Made by a program: the position numbers and the translations under genes. Below are positions 1 through 5,765 of a DNA stretch of 10,020 nt, one piece after another (positions within the stretch are counted from its first letter, which is position 1; each line of letters opens with the position of its first letter). The notes beneath the pieces were generated by a model. It had not been told where the DNA came from, made no database searches, and saw only the letters and a program-made list of their open reading frames with translations. Location of the stretch: NCBI GenBank assembly GCA_022572285.1, contig JACZWF010000005.1, forward strand, positions 1-10,020, in the 5' to 3' direction. The DNA comes from Nitrososphaerota archaeon (GTDB taxonomy: Archaea; Thermoproteota; Nitrososphaeria; Nitrososphaerales; UBA57).

Positions 1-1096
1 TTACGAGTTCTCTAAGTTCACTAAGGATGGCTCTTACTCTTTCAGCATCTTCTAAGTTCTCATTCCTTTCTTCTAGGAGGTCTTCAAAGAAGGCTAGCTT
101 TTCCTGGAGGAAATGGAGAATTCTCTGCAATTCGTCATCTCTAGCATCTAGCACTTCAAAGACCCTGTCTGCCATCTTTGTTCTGCCGGCATGTAGCAAC
201 TCACGAGCATGATGGATTCCTTCCTCAGCTCTATCGAATCTACGGAATTCTATATCTTCGCGGACTCCTGATAAGATTTCTGAAACTTCGTTTAGGAGAG
301 ATCTAAGTTCTTCAAATCCATCTACATCGTTGATGATTCTTTCAATCTTATCGAGCAACTCCCTTTTCTCTTGATCGAGCTGCTCAATTAGAAGTAAGAG
401 ATGTTCGCTAATCTCCCCGTCCGATTGAGGTTTTCTGTCCTGTTCAATTTCTCCAATGCCCACCCGTACCTTTTCTAGGATGATTTCAACGTTGTAAATT
501 CCTCTCTCTGCTAAATCGAATCTCCCTACATCTACATCCTCACGAATGATGTGGAGAAGTTCTCCGACGTAACTTAAAAGCTCAGCCAAGCCCCCAACCT
601 CAACATCTCTGTCAAAACCTTCCAATATGTTGACTAATTCTCTTCTCTCTATTTCGAGGTCTTCTAAGAGATAGAAGAGCCTCGCGCGAATCTCTACGTC
701 CACGATTTCGCGATCAATCACTTCTACAGGCCTCTCATCTCGTTGATCAAGTTGAAAATTTCTCTCCTCCTCTGCGAGGTTCCTTGCATGATTGGCAAAT
801 TCTCGCGCTTCGTTAGCAAGCAATAAGGCGTCATCATCGCGATCCTCTCCTTTCGCTATAGCAAGTTCAAGACTGGCTCTAGCCTCATTCAGAAAGGCTT
901 CGGCTTCCTCGGTATCTGCTCCTTCTTCAGCTGCAGCAGCAACTGCCTCCTCGGCCTCAGCAATCGCGGCTTGAGCTTCATCAACTGCTGCCGATCTAGA
1001 ATTTGCAAGATCATTACCTTGTCCCAGCACCGGAATGGGTACAGAACTGCTTAGGAGGAGGACTATTGAGATTATCGAGAAAAGATCGCGTCTCAT
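1..1096 (-). CDS. secreted alpha-helical repeat protein, C-terminal part outside the window
   Basis: I do not recognise a named family. The reading frame runs from an ATG at 1096 to the left edge without a stop, giving 365 residues and no C-terminus. Residues 1-26 look like a signal peptide: MRRD, then a hydrophobic stretch, then VLGQG. This puts the protein outside the cytoplasm. Residues 36-112 are Ala/Glu-rich and helical. From about residue 140 the protein consists of tandem helical units. Unit A (about 140-210) and unit B (about 233-305) share the core (I/V)RED(I/V)(D/E)-x2-RFD-x-AE-x-GI at residues 184-200 and 278-294, a period of 94. A third unit starts near 323 and is cut by the window edge. 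The protein is acidic and rich in Leu, Glu and Arg. A structural or surface role is inference. No catalytic motif is visible. Reading direction, start and signal peptide are well supported; function is unknown. Confidence 0.85.
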   Translation of the reverse strand, partial: MRRDLFSIISIVLLLSSSVPIPVLGQGNDLANSRSAAVDEAQAAIAEAEEAVAAAAEEGADTEEAEAFLNEARASLELAIAKGEDRDDDALLLANEAREFANHARNLAEEERNFQLDQRDERPVEVIDREIVDVEIRARLFYLLEDLEIERRELVNILEGFDRDVEVGGLAELLSYVGELLHIIREDVDVGRFDLAERGIYNVEIILEKVRVGIGEIEQDRKPQSDGEISEHLLLLIEQLDQEKRELLDKIERIINDVDGFEELRSLLNEVSEILSGVREDIEFRRFDRAEEGIHHARELLHAGRTKMADRVFEVLDARDDELQRILHFLQEKLAFFEDLLEERNENLEDAERVRAILSELRELV

Positions 1097-1124
1097 CAAG
1101 GGATTAAATTCGAAAGAAAGCTCA

Positions 1125-1149
1125 CAAAAGGATCTGCTCGTATCCTTTG
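1125..1149. repeat. inverted repeat ahead of the secreted repeat protein, possible operator
   Basis: The sequence AAAGGAT at 1127-1133 is repeated as ATCCTTT at 1142-1148, separated by 8 bases; allowing one bulged A the arms extend outward. The left arm lies 30 bp upstream of the ATG at 1096, where the TATA box of a leaderless archaeal transcript would sit. A regulator bound here could block TBP. The repeat is seen directly; the regulatory role is inference. Confidence 0.35.
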
Positions 1150-1312
1150 TTACGAGAGGATTATGGAAAGAACACGACAATTGTCTTGAAACATTGGGGA
1201 AGATAGATGATTGAAAGTCTTGAGAGAGACAATCAATTTTAGAGTCTAATGGGAGTCATTATAGTTGGATGTCCAATAAAACAAGAAGGACCTCAGAGGA
1301 CTGAAAGTTACT

Positions 1313-1621
1313 TTGGGGAGAAAGAGGTCGAGGCTCGAGACTTATGCTGCAATCCTTGATGCGGTAGGCAGCGGCGCAGTAAAGGCAAGTCAGATCATGT
1401 CGGTAGCGAACCTCTCGTGGTCCGTCTTCAAAGACTCACTAAAACTCCTAGTTTTGAAGGGCCTCATCGACGAGAAAAAGTTTGGAAAAAGGAAGATCTA
1501 CACCCTAACAAGGCGTGGTGAGGAGACACTGACGAGGCTTATGCTACTAGCGCATGACTTCGCGCTTCGATGGTCTAACATGGAAATTAAAGTGGAGATA
1601 GAAAGAGAGAAGATAGTTTAG
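1313..1621 (+). CDS. winged helix-turn-helix transcriptional regulator (ArnR-like)
   Basis: This is a small (102 aa) DNA-binding protein of the archaeal ArnR-like winged-helix type (HTH_45/COG3432-like). The pattern is typical: a first helix YAAILDAV (11-18), a basic-flanked helix ending in AVKASQIM (22-29), a recognition-helix region NLSWSVFKDSLKLLVLKGLI (33-52), a wing KFGKRKIYTLTRRGEE (56-71), then a C-terminal helix that could mediate dimer contacts. The start is a TTG. No ATG or GTG occurs in frame between it and the upstream in-frame stop at 1277-1279. An AT-rich TATA-like stretch (AATAAAA, 1275-1280) lies about 35 bp upstream. The N-terminus is basic (GRKRSR). The target is unknown. 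It could regulate the divergently read neighbour at 1-1096, but that is only suggested by position. Confidence 0.85.
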   Translation: MGRKRSRLETYAAILDAVGSGAVKASQIMSVANLSWSVFKDSLKLLVLKGLIDEKKFGKRKIYTLTRRGEETLTRLMLLAHDFALRWSNMEIKVEIEREKIV

Positions 1622-1689
1622 GCGAGCAGACCGAACTGATAATGTCTAGCCAGTGATGAGCACGGCGTAAGATCAATTTGACTTTTGAC

Positions 1690-1696
1690 TTTTATA
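1690..1696 (+). promoter_or_regulatory. TATA box of the 1721-1796 RNA candidate
   Basis: TTTTATA occurs about 27 bp ahead of the run GGGG at 1721, where two hairpins begin and no ORF starts. In archaea transcription usually begins 25-28 bp downstream of the TATA centre, so this would start an RNA near 1720. The match is by eye only. Confidence 0.4.
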
Positions 1697-1720
1697 CACT
1701 AGATTGCCTTTTTCACCATA

Positions 1721-1796
1721 GGGGCTTTAGGTAAGCCTCCCTGAGGCATGGTGGTACTGGCCCACGGTCGAGCAACCAGCCAGGACCACCTTATCA
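1721..1796 (+). ncRNA. candidate small structured RNA, two hairpins
   Basis: The stretch between the winged-helix gene and the GYD-domain gene carries two strong stems. The first pairs GGCTT (1723-1727) with AAGCC (1733-1737) around a 5-base loop, with a G-U and a G-C pair below it. The second pairs GGTGGT (1750-1755) with ACCACC (1785-1790), then after one A-G mismatch CTGGC (1757-1761) with GCCAG (1779-1783), then GGT (1766-1768) with ACC (1775-1777). The local G+C is well above the flanks and there is no plausible ORF. A TATA-like box lies at the right distance upstream, and the next gene seems to have its own promoter downstream, so a free small RNA is more likely than a leader. I do not recognise an RNA family. 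Confidence 0.4.
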
Positions 1797-1817
1797 CGAT
1801 TCCACCAAAAGGGGAAG

Positions 1818-1840
1818 CATTCATATCTCACCCTAGTGAG
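1818..1840 (+). promoter_or_regulatory. promoter region of the GYD-domain gene, with a small stem
   Basis: CATTCATATC at 1818-1827 is TATA-like and centred about 26 bp ahead of the ATG at 1849, which would give a nearly leaderless transcript. It abuts an inverted repeat, CTCAC (1827-1831) and GTGAG (1836-1840), which may be an operator. Both are weak calls by eye. Confidence 0.3.
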
Positions 1841-1848
1841 AGAGAAAT

Positions 1849-2139
1849 ATGCCATACTTCATCCGACTATTGAACTTCACTCCCGAAGGCCTAAAGGATA
1901 TCAAACAGTTCCGAGCGAAGAGGAGCGAATTCAAAAAGCAAGCAAATGATATGGGAATAAGTATCTATGCCGAATATATTACTACGGGGCCTTACGATCT
2001 TGTCACCATCTTAGAGGCACCTGATCTTGACACTATCCTCAAATTAAGTACGCTAACGGCATCAAAGGGACGCATGACTGTCCAGACAATGAGTGCTATC
2101 CCGGCGGAACACTTCGAAGACATAGTCGAGACTATCTAG
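1849..2139 (+). CDS. GYD domain-containing protein
   Basis: This 96-residue protein matches the GYD family (PF08734/COG4274), small ferredoxin-like alpha/beta proteins of unknown biochemical role found in many bacteria and archaea. The N-terminal strand MPYFIRLLNFTPEGLKDIK (1-19) is typical ('x-LxxxTxxGxxxIK'). The name-giving GYD motif appears here as GPYDLVTILEAPD (47-59), with Pro-Tyr-Asp in place of Tyr-Asp. A helix DTILKLSTLTASKG and a strand MTVQTMSAIPAEHF finish the fold. The ATG start fits both the family N-terminus and the TATA-like element ahead of it. It ends 10 bp before the stop of the convergent oxidoreductase gene. The family is usually taken to be a homo-oligomer with a regulatory or binding role; no catalytic residues are evident. 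Confidence 0.88.
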   Translation: MPYFIRLLNFTPEGLKDIKQFRAKRSEFKKQANDMGISIYAEYITTGPYDLVTILEAPDLDTILKLSTLTASKGRMTVQTMSAIPAEHFEDIVETI

Positions 2140-2149
2140 ATTGAATTTC

Positions 2150-2962
2150 CTATCGGTATGAAGGGACTATCTCCTTGGAGAACCTCTCTAATTCGGATAT
2201 CGAGTCAGGAGATTCATACCTCAAAAGAGGAAGAAAGTACTGACAGCCAGCCTGAGAAAACTTCTCGATCACCTCCTGAATGCCATTTCCTCCTACCCCA
2301 ATCACCCGATCGAAATATGCAAGTGTAATTCGCTTTCTCTCCATTCGAAGTTTGCTCACCAACTCCCCATATCTCTCTGGTGAAATGCCGGTAGGAATCC
2401 AACCATTTCCGTACTTCATCATCACCTTCATCATCTTTTCTCCAACTGTTCCAAACCAGAGAGGAGGATAGGGTTTCTGTGTCGGCTTAGGCTCCAATAC
2501 TGCGTCTTTCATCTGGTAATACTTGCCATTGAAGCTCGGGGAATCTTCAACCCATAGCTTTGTCATGATTTCCAAACCCTCAACAGTCTTCTCGAACCTA
2601 ACCTTATCCCCATCCCACTTACTATAACCTTCGAACTCTGGCCGGTGCCATCCCGCTCCCACACCCAGTATTACTCGTCCGTCTGACAATTGGTCAACAG
2701 TTGCAATCATCTTTGCCAGGATTGACGGCGGTCTAAATGGAATCGGTGTAACACAGGTTCCGAGTTTGACAACTGAGGTCTTACCAGCAAGATACGCTAG
2801 GAGGGGCCAGACCTCCAAAGTGCTGTTTGAGGCGGGGAGCATGTAGTGATCCCAGATTAATATTGAGTCAAATCCCAAGGCCTCAACTTTTTCGACGGCC
2901 TTCACAATTAGCTCCTTCCAACGCTGACCAACGGTGATCGGGAGCACTATTCCGAACTGCAT
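2150..2962 (-). CDS. LLM-class (luciferase-like) F420-dependent oxidoreductase
   Basis: A 270-residue TIM-barrel protein of the bacterial luciferase/F420-dependent family (related to methylenetetrahydromethanopterin reductase and F420-dependent dehydrogenases). Family marks are the first strand MQFGIVLPI (1-9), FDSILIWDHYMLP (31-43), a strand KLGTCVTPIPFRPP (66-79), LSDGRVILGVGAGWHRPEFE (92-111) where the GVGAGW segment contacts the cofactor in relatives, a helix KTVEGLEIMTKLW (125-137), YPPLWFGTVGEKMM (165-178), and NGWIPTGISPE (186-196). It lacks part of the usual C-terminal region and is slightly short (relatives are often 290-340 aa). Substrate cannot be read from sequence; F420 rather than FMN is inferred from similarity and the archaeal context. 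No TATA box is evident just ahead of the ATG, so it is probably co-transcribed with the DsrE-like gene upstream. Confidence 0.88.
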   Translation of the reverse strand: MQFGIVLPITVGQRWKELIVKAVEKVEALGFDSILIWDHYMLPASNSTLEVWPLLAYLAGKTSVVKLGTCVTPIPFRPPSILAKMIATVDQLSDGRVILGVGAGWHRPEFEGYSKWDGDKVRFEKTVEGLEIMTKLWVEDSPSFNGKYYQMKDAVLEPKPTQKPYPPLWFGTVGEKMMKVMMKYGNGWIPTGISPERYGELVSKLRMERKRITLAYFDRVIGVGGNGIQEVIEKFSQAGCQYFLPLLRYESPDSISELERFSKEIVPSYR

Positions 2963-2987
2963 TTCAGATAAATTCAGGGAGGGCTAG

Positions 2988-3029
2988 CTAGATGAACAAT
3001 GTTATTGCACCAGGTCTGCTTGCCGCGCG
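2988..3029 (-). other. family-like C-terminal tail of the DsrE-like gene behind an in-frame TAG
   Basis: In the same frame as the DsrE-like gene, directly after its TAG (3030-3032), come 13 codons reading RAASRPGAITLFI and then a second TAG (2988-2990). DsrE-family proteins characteristically end in a strand of the form (D/A)-x-TLFI a little after a VGA or GGA segment, and the frame stops just after VGA. The tail therefore looks like the real C-terminus, reached only if the TAG is read through. The next gene starts 25 bp further on. Confidence 0.6.
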
Positions 3030-3413
3030 CTACGCTCCCACGTTATCATCAACTTCTGGAATCATCTCATTCTGCTTGACGCCCATGTAGCCCATTGTTG
3101 GGGAACAAGCATATATCCTGACACCGCTCTCCTTTGCCATCTTAGTCATCCCAGGGAGCATTCGCATGATATTTGGAAGAAGCAAGCCAGGATTTCCAAC
3201 TGAAGCGATCCTAGGAGATTCTACCCCATCTTCCGTAAGAGTTCTTAGTGCCCAAAGAGTGAAGTAGATATCAACCTCCATCCCCATAGCTGGGGCTGTG
3301 GTGGCTAGCACCATTGCTGGGTATAACATATCTATCGTACCTTTGGAGACAACCAGGAGCGCGCGCGCGCCCTCTAGGCTTTGGGGAATGAGATTCAAAT
3401 CCTCGACAGACAA
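3030..3413 (-). CDS. DsrE/DsrF-like family protein, shortened by an in-frame TAG
   Basis: 127 residues to the first stop, about 141 if the following in-frame tail is counted. The DsrE/F fold is clear: a first strand ARALLVVSKGTIDMLYPAMV (16-35) as in DsrE-like COG2210 proteins, a second strand GMEVDIYFTLWALRTL (44-59), a flexible Gly/Pro/Met-rich region NPGLLLPNIMRMLPGM (74-89), then GVRIYACSPTMGYMGVKQNE (97-116) with Cys103 at the conserved cysteine position, and MIPEVDDNVGA (117-127). Relatives act in sulfur relay or bind small thiols, but many archaeal ones are uncharacterised. The start is a TTG at 3413; no ATG or GTG occurs in frame just upstream. It lies head to head with the coiled-coil gene, 32 bp between starts. 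It may be functional as truncated, read through, or a recent loss of function. Confidence 0.8.
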   Translation of the reverse strand: MSVEDLNLIPQSLEGARALLVVSKGTIDMLYPAMVLATTAPAMGMEVDIYFTLWALRTLTEDGVESPRIASVGNPGLLLPNIMRMLPGMTKMAKESGVRIYACSPTMGYMGVKQNEMIPEVDDNVGA

Positions 3414-3445
3414 AAGGATAGATACTGGAACACCGTAGATGTTAC

Positions 3446-4276
3446 ATGAACCGACCTACGGTAATGTTCCTAATCTTAGGATTAATCGTGGGAGGTGTCG
3501 GAGGATACGGGATTGCTCAATTATCAACCCTTGGGCAGGTAGATACTACTGATGATGAGATGCTAGGAGAGGCCTTAGCTGAATTATCCTCTCTTCAGGC
3601 TCAGATGGACGAAACATTGCAGTCGCTTGGAGAAGCGCAAGATGAAGTGTCTGGACTAGAACGTGAAGTAACAACACTACAAGATCAGATGAATGAGCAG
3701 GAGACTCAGGTGGCTAGGCTCCAAGGAGTCGAGGAATCTCGCGATCAAGCTCTCTTGAAATTATCAGAAAAAGATGAAATGATTTCAGAACTTCAGATGA
3801 GAGTGGGAGATCTGGATGAGCTAGTATCTGATTTGGATTTGGTAAAGGCGGATCTTCTGGTGGCCGAAGAGAATGTCCAAAACCTCGAGGAGGAATTATC
3901 TGGACTACTAGAATTTCTGGAAGGTAGCATTCGTATCGAATTAGGAGAAATTGAGTTGGTAAATTCCTTTGGAAACCCGTTAAACAATCTTCAAATTGGA
4001 AGCTTGGTCATTATTCAATCAACGGCAACAAACATTGTTGAAGGAACTGTCGCATTCACTTTTCTTGTACGAGTTTTCGATACTGCCGATGAATCCCTAG
4101 TATTCGAGCAATCATTCATTAACCTCCAAGTAAACGAGGCTGACTTCTTAACTCCCGGAGTTAGTTGGTCACCAGGCTCCACAGGTACTTTTCGAATAGA
4201 AGTATCCTGTGTGGATAATCTATCGAACCTATTACCCGTCTCTTTCCCAAGGAACACCGAAGTCGTCCTCAACTAA
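3446..4276 (+). CDS. membrane-anchored coiled-coil protein with outer beta-rich domain
   Basis: I know no named family for this 276-residue protein. Residues 5-24 form one hydrophobic, Gly-rich membrane segment (VMFLILGLIVGGVGGYGIAQ) right after MNRPT, acting as an uncleaved signal anchor. Residues about 37-160 are a long coiled coil, with heptad-like Leu/Val/Met spacing and many Glu, Gln and Asp. Residues about 163-276 lack heptads and read as alternating beta strands: IRIELGEIELVNSFGNPL, SLVIIQSTATNI, GTVAFTFLVRVFDT, then a Pro/Gly-Trp segment SWSPGSTGTFRIEVSCVD and a final strand NTEVVLN. This suggests an immunoglobulin-like fold outside the membrane. A stalk-like sensor or surface component is inference. 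The ATG choice is supported by the anchor placed directly behind it. Confidence 0.85.
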   Translation: MNRPTVMFLILGLIVGGVGGYGIAQLSTLGQVDTTDDEMLGEALAELSSLQAQMDETLQSLGEAQDEVSGLEREVTTLQDQMNEQETQVARLQGVEESRDQALLKLSEKDEMISELQMRVGDLDELVSDLDLVKADLLVAEENVQNLEEELSGLLEFLEGSIRIELGEIELVNSFGNPLNNLQIGSLVIIQSTATNIVEGTVAFTFLVRVFDTADESLVFEQSFINLQVNEADFLTPGVSWSPGSTGTFRIEVSCVDNLSNLLPVSFPRNTEVVLN

Positions 4277-4297
4277 TACCATTGGCCCTCCAAAGCC

Positions 4298-4305
4298 CTA
4301 TTATT
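4298..4305 (+). promoter_or_regulatory. TATA box ahead of the NTF2-like gene, inside an inverted repeat
   Basis: CTATTATT is centred 28 bp ahead of the ATG at 4330, the spacing expected for a leaderless transcript. It is bracketed by GCCC and GGGC (4295-4309), so a small palindrome surrounds the box. The element supports the ATG at 4330 over the in-frame TTG at 4282, which lies upstream of this box. Confidence 0.4.
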
Positions 4306-4329
4306 GGGCAAGTGCGAGAATCTGGTGCT

Positions 4330-4755
4330 ATGTCCGGGGATGATGAGAGGAAGATCAAGAATGTGATCTATGGTGTTTTAGAAGCAGGGAAGAACAGAAA
4401 CTTCAGCCTCCTATCCAAACTGTATGCGGGAGATGATACATTCAGCAAGTTTGATGATACTCCTCCATATTCTAGGCAAACAGTTGAGGAAGCCATTGCA
4501 CAAGAGGAGATCGCATTTGCTTCGCTATCTGACTATCAATATGCTATACGTGAGCTAAAAATTGATCTGATTGGAGTTGTAGCAATTGCGACATTCTACC
4601 TCGACTATGGTGGAGTACTCGTCAATAACTATACTTTTGAGGGAAGAACAATTAGCATAAGCTCTAGGGCAACCTATGTGCTAGAAAAAAGAGCGAGTGG
4701 TTGGGTAGTCGTCCACAAACATATTTCACGTTTACCTGATGATTGGAAGCATTAA
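4330..4755 (+). CDS. SnoaL/NTF2-like domain protein
   Basis: A 141-residue protein that reads as a single NTF2/SnoaL-like cone fold (SnoaL_3/DUF4440 type). There is a long first helix DERKIKNVIYGVLEAGKNRN (5-24), a segment LLSKLYAGDDTFSKFDDTPP (28-47) with the usual 'x-D-x-F-x-x-F' feel, a helix YSRQTVEEAIAQEE (48-60), then strands REL KIDLIGVVAIATFYLDYG (75-94), RTISISSRATYVLEKRASGW (107-125) and VVHKHISRLP (128-136). The alternating strands and the 'RATYVLEK...GWVVVHKH.S' end are typical. Such proteins bind small molecules or help oligomerise partners; the ligand is not readable here. The ATG start is preferred because of the TATA box; a longer form from TTG at 4282 would add 16 residues. 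It follows the coiled-coil gene by 53 bp. Confidence 0.75.
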   Translation: MSGDDERKIKNVIYGVLEAGKNRNFSLLSKLYAGDDTFSKFDDTPPYSRQTVEEAIAQEEIAFASLSDYQYAIRELKIDLIGVVAIATFYLDYGGVLVNNYTFEGRTISISSRATYVLEKRASGWVVVHKHISRLPDDWKH

Positions 4756-4756
4756 A

Positions 4757-4766
4757 CTATTTTAAG
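4757..4766 (+). promoter_or_regulatory. TATA box of the RDD-family gene
   Basis: CTATTTTAAG begins right behind the stop of the preceding gene and is centred 28 bp ahead of the TTG at 4790, so the transcript would be leaderless. This helps fix the non-ATG start, since the nearest upstream in-frame codon of note is a TGA at 4778-4780. Confidence 0.45.
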
Positions 4767-4789
4767 GGTGGATAATCTGAAATGCCCCG

Positions 4790-5302
4790 TTGCCTATAGA
4801 TGATTCCGGATCAAAACTTGAACTTGCGACATGGCAAGATAGGTTTGTTGCATGGCTAATTGATGCCGTTCTAATTGGAGTCGGAGTCACATTACTTGTC
4901 TCGGTCTTGGCATTGCCTGTCCTCTTCGCGGCTTCGTTTGGTAGCTCAGGTCTTGGATTCGGCTTTCCGTTCTTCAGTCCGTTTGCCTTTCTCCTCCCAG
5001 TCGTTAGTGCCAACTCGCTAGTCTTCTTGCTATACTGGATATATTTCGACCATGCCTTAGGCCAGTCTATCGGAAAGCAGTTGCTAAACTTGAAAGTCGT
5101 AGGCATCAATGGAAATAAGCCCGAATTAACTAGTGCGATAATTGAGAGCATAGGAAAGGCATTTGTTATTCCATTGGATGTTCTGATAGGACTCATAGCC
5201 TTCGGGGAAAGTAGGCAGAGACTCTTTAGTAAGCTAGCAGATACAAGCGTCGTGCGAGTTCCGCTTTCTGAACGTGGCAAAGGAATAAGACTGACGGCCT
5301 GA
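4790..5302 (+). CDS. RDD family membrane protein
   Basis: A 170-residue integral membrane protein of the RDD family (PF06271), whose members are poorly characterised; some bacterial ones affect sodium tolerance or transport. The named residues are visible: Arg18 and Asp25 in WQDRFVAWLIDAVLIG (15-30) open the first membrane helix (about 20-50), and after a Gly/Phe-rich loop a second helix FAFLLPVVSANSLVFLLYWI (65-84) follows. Then comes the conserved loop HALGQSIGKQLLNLKVV (88-104), a third helix region GKAFVIPLDVLIGLIAF (122-138), and the tail RQRLFSKLADTSVVRV (142-157), the family's typical 'QRLxDxxAxTxVV' ending with Ser-Lys in place of the usual Asp-x. The TTG start is the only plausible one after an upstream in-frame stop, and the family N-terminus begins soon after. 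Confidence 0.9.
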   Translation: MPIDDSGSKLELATWQDRFVAWLIDAVLIGVGVTLLVSVLALPVLFAASFGSSGLGFGFPFFSPFAFLLPVVSANSLVFLLYWIYFDHALGQSIGKQLLNLKVVGINGNKPELTSAIIESIGKAFVIPLDVLIGLIAFGESRQRLFSKLADTSVVRVPLSERGKGIRLTA

Positions 5303-5309
5303 TTTAACG
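5301..5309 (+). promoter_or_regulatory. TATA box of the YjbQ-family gene
   Basis: GATTTAACG overlaps the stop codon of the RDD-family gene and is centred 29 bp ahead of the ATG at 5334, fitting a leaderless transcript. Weak consensus, but the spacing repeats that of the neighbours. Confidence 0.35.
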
Positions 5310-5333
5310 TCGTGACTTTCGAGAGAATAAAAC

Positions 5334-5753
5334 ATGACTGTGACAACTAGACGACTCCGGATCAGAACTGAGGGTGAGAACAGTATCATAGATCTTTCCT
5401 CGAAGGTACAGAAGGAGGTCGAGGCGTCTGGTTTGACAAATGGGATTGTGACAGTGTTCGTTCCGGGGTCCACCGGCGCATTAACAACAATGGAGTATGA
5501 ACCGGGCCTAAAGCAAGACTTCCCTGCTATGCTAGAGACAATCTCCCCGAAGGACAAATGGTATGAGCATGAGAATACTTGGCACGATCATAATGGACAC
5601 TCACATGTCAGGGCTTCACTTGTAGGGGGGAGCCTTACAATCCCTTTCGAGGAGGCAAAGTTGCTTCTTGGAACGTGGCAGCAAATAGTTTTCATAGAGT
5701 GTGACATTCGGCCCCGAGATAGGGAGATTATATTACAGATCATGGGTCAGTGA
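5334..5753 (+). CDS. YjbQ family protein (UPF0047, thiamin phosphate synthase-like)
   Basis: A 139-residue member of the YjbQ/UPF0047 family. The landmarks are all present: a first strand RRLRIRTEGENSIIDLSSKV (6-25), GIVTVFVPGSTGALTTMEYE (37-56) with the conserved GSTGA loop, the signature WHDHNGHSHVRASLVGGS (83-100) with several histidines that line the presumed metal or active site, IPFEEAKLLLGTWQQIVFIE (103-122), and a closing CDIRPRDREIILQIMGQ. Length is normal for the family (about 130-140). Some members show a minor thiamin phosphate synthase activity, though the true role is debated. The ATG start agrees with family length. It ends 12 bp from the stop of the convergent GalT-type gene. 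Confidence 0.92.
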   Translation: MTVTTRRLRIRTEGENSIIDLSSKVQKEVEASGLTNGIVTVFVPGSTGALTTMEYEPGLKQDFPAMLETISPKDKWYEHENTWHDHNGHSHVRASLVGGSLTIPFEEAKLLLGTWQQIVFIECDIRPRDREIILQIMGQ

Positions 5754-5765
5754 TTGAAGCTCAGC

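Noticed and set aside
1728..1790. Resemblance to part of 5S rRNA (TAAGCC... followed by GGTGGTACTGG)
   Set aside because: Only short pieces agree. The 5' half of a 5S rRNA is missing, and the 3' strand is a near-perfect complement of the hairpin rather than the 5S loop E sequence.
1721..1796. Possible tRNA
   Set aside because: There is no acceptor stem joining the ends, no anticodon arm and no proper T-arm (no GGTTCGAATCC-like segment).
3359..3370. Run of six GC dinucleotides, a possible Z-DNA-forming site
   Set aside because: It is short and fully explained as Ala-Arg-Ala coding sequence inside the DsrE-like gene.
4282..4329. TTG at 4282 as the start of the NTF2-like protein
   Set aside because: The added 16 residues resemble no family N-terminus, and a TATA-like box lies inside this stretch at the right distance for the ATG at 4330.
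4762..5346. Long minus-strand open frame (194 codons)
   Set aside because: It lies wholly antisense to the RDD-family gene, whose motifs and promoter are clear. The translation is Ser/Pro/Thr-rich with no family features.
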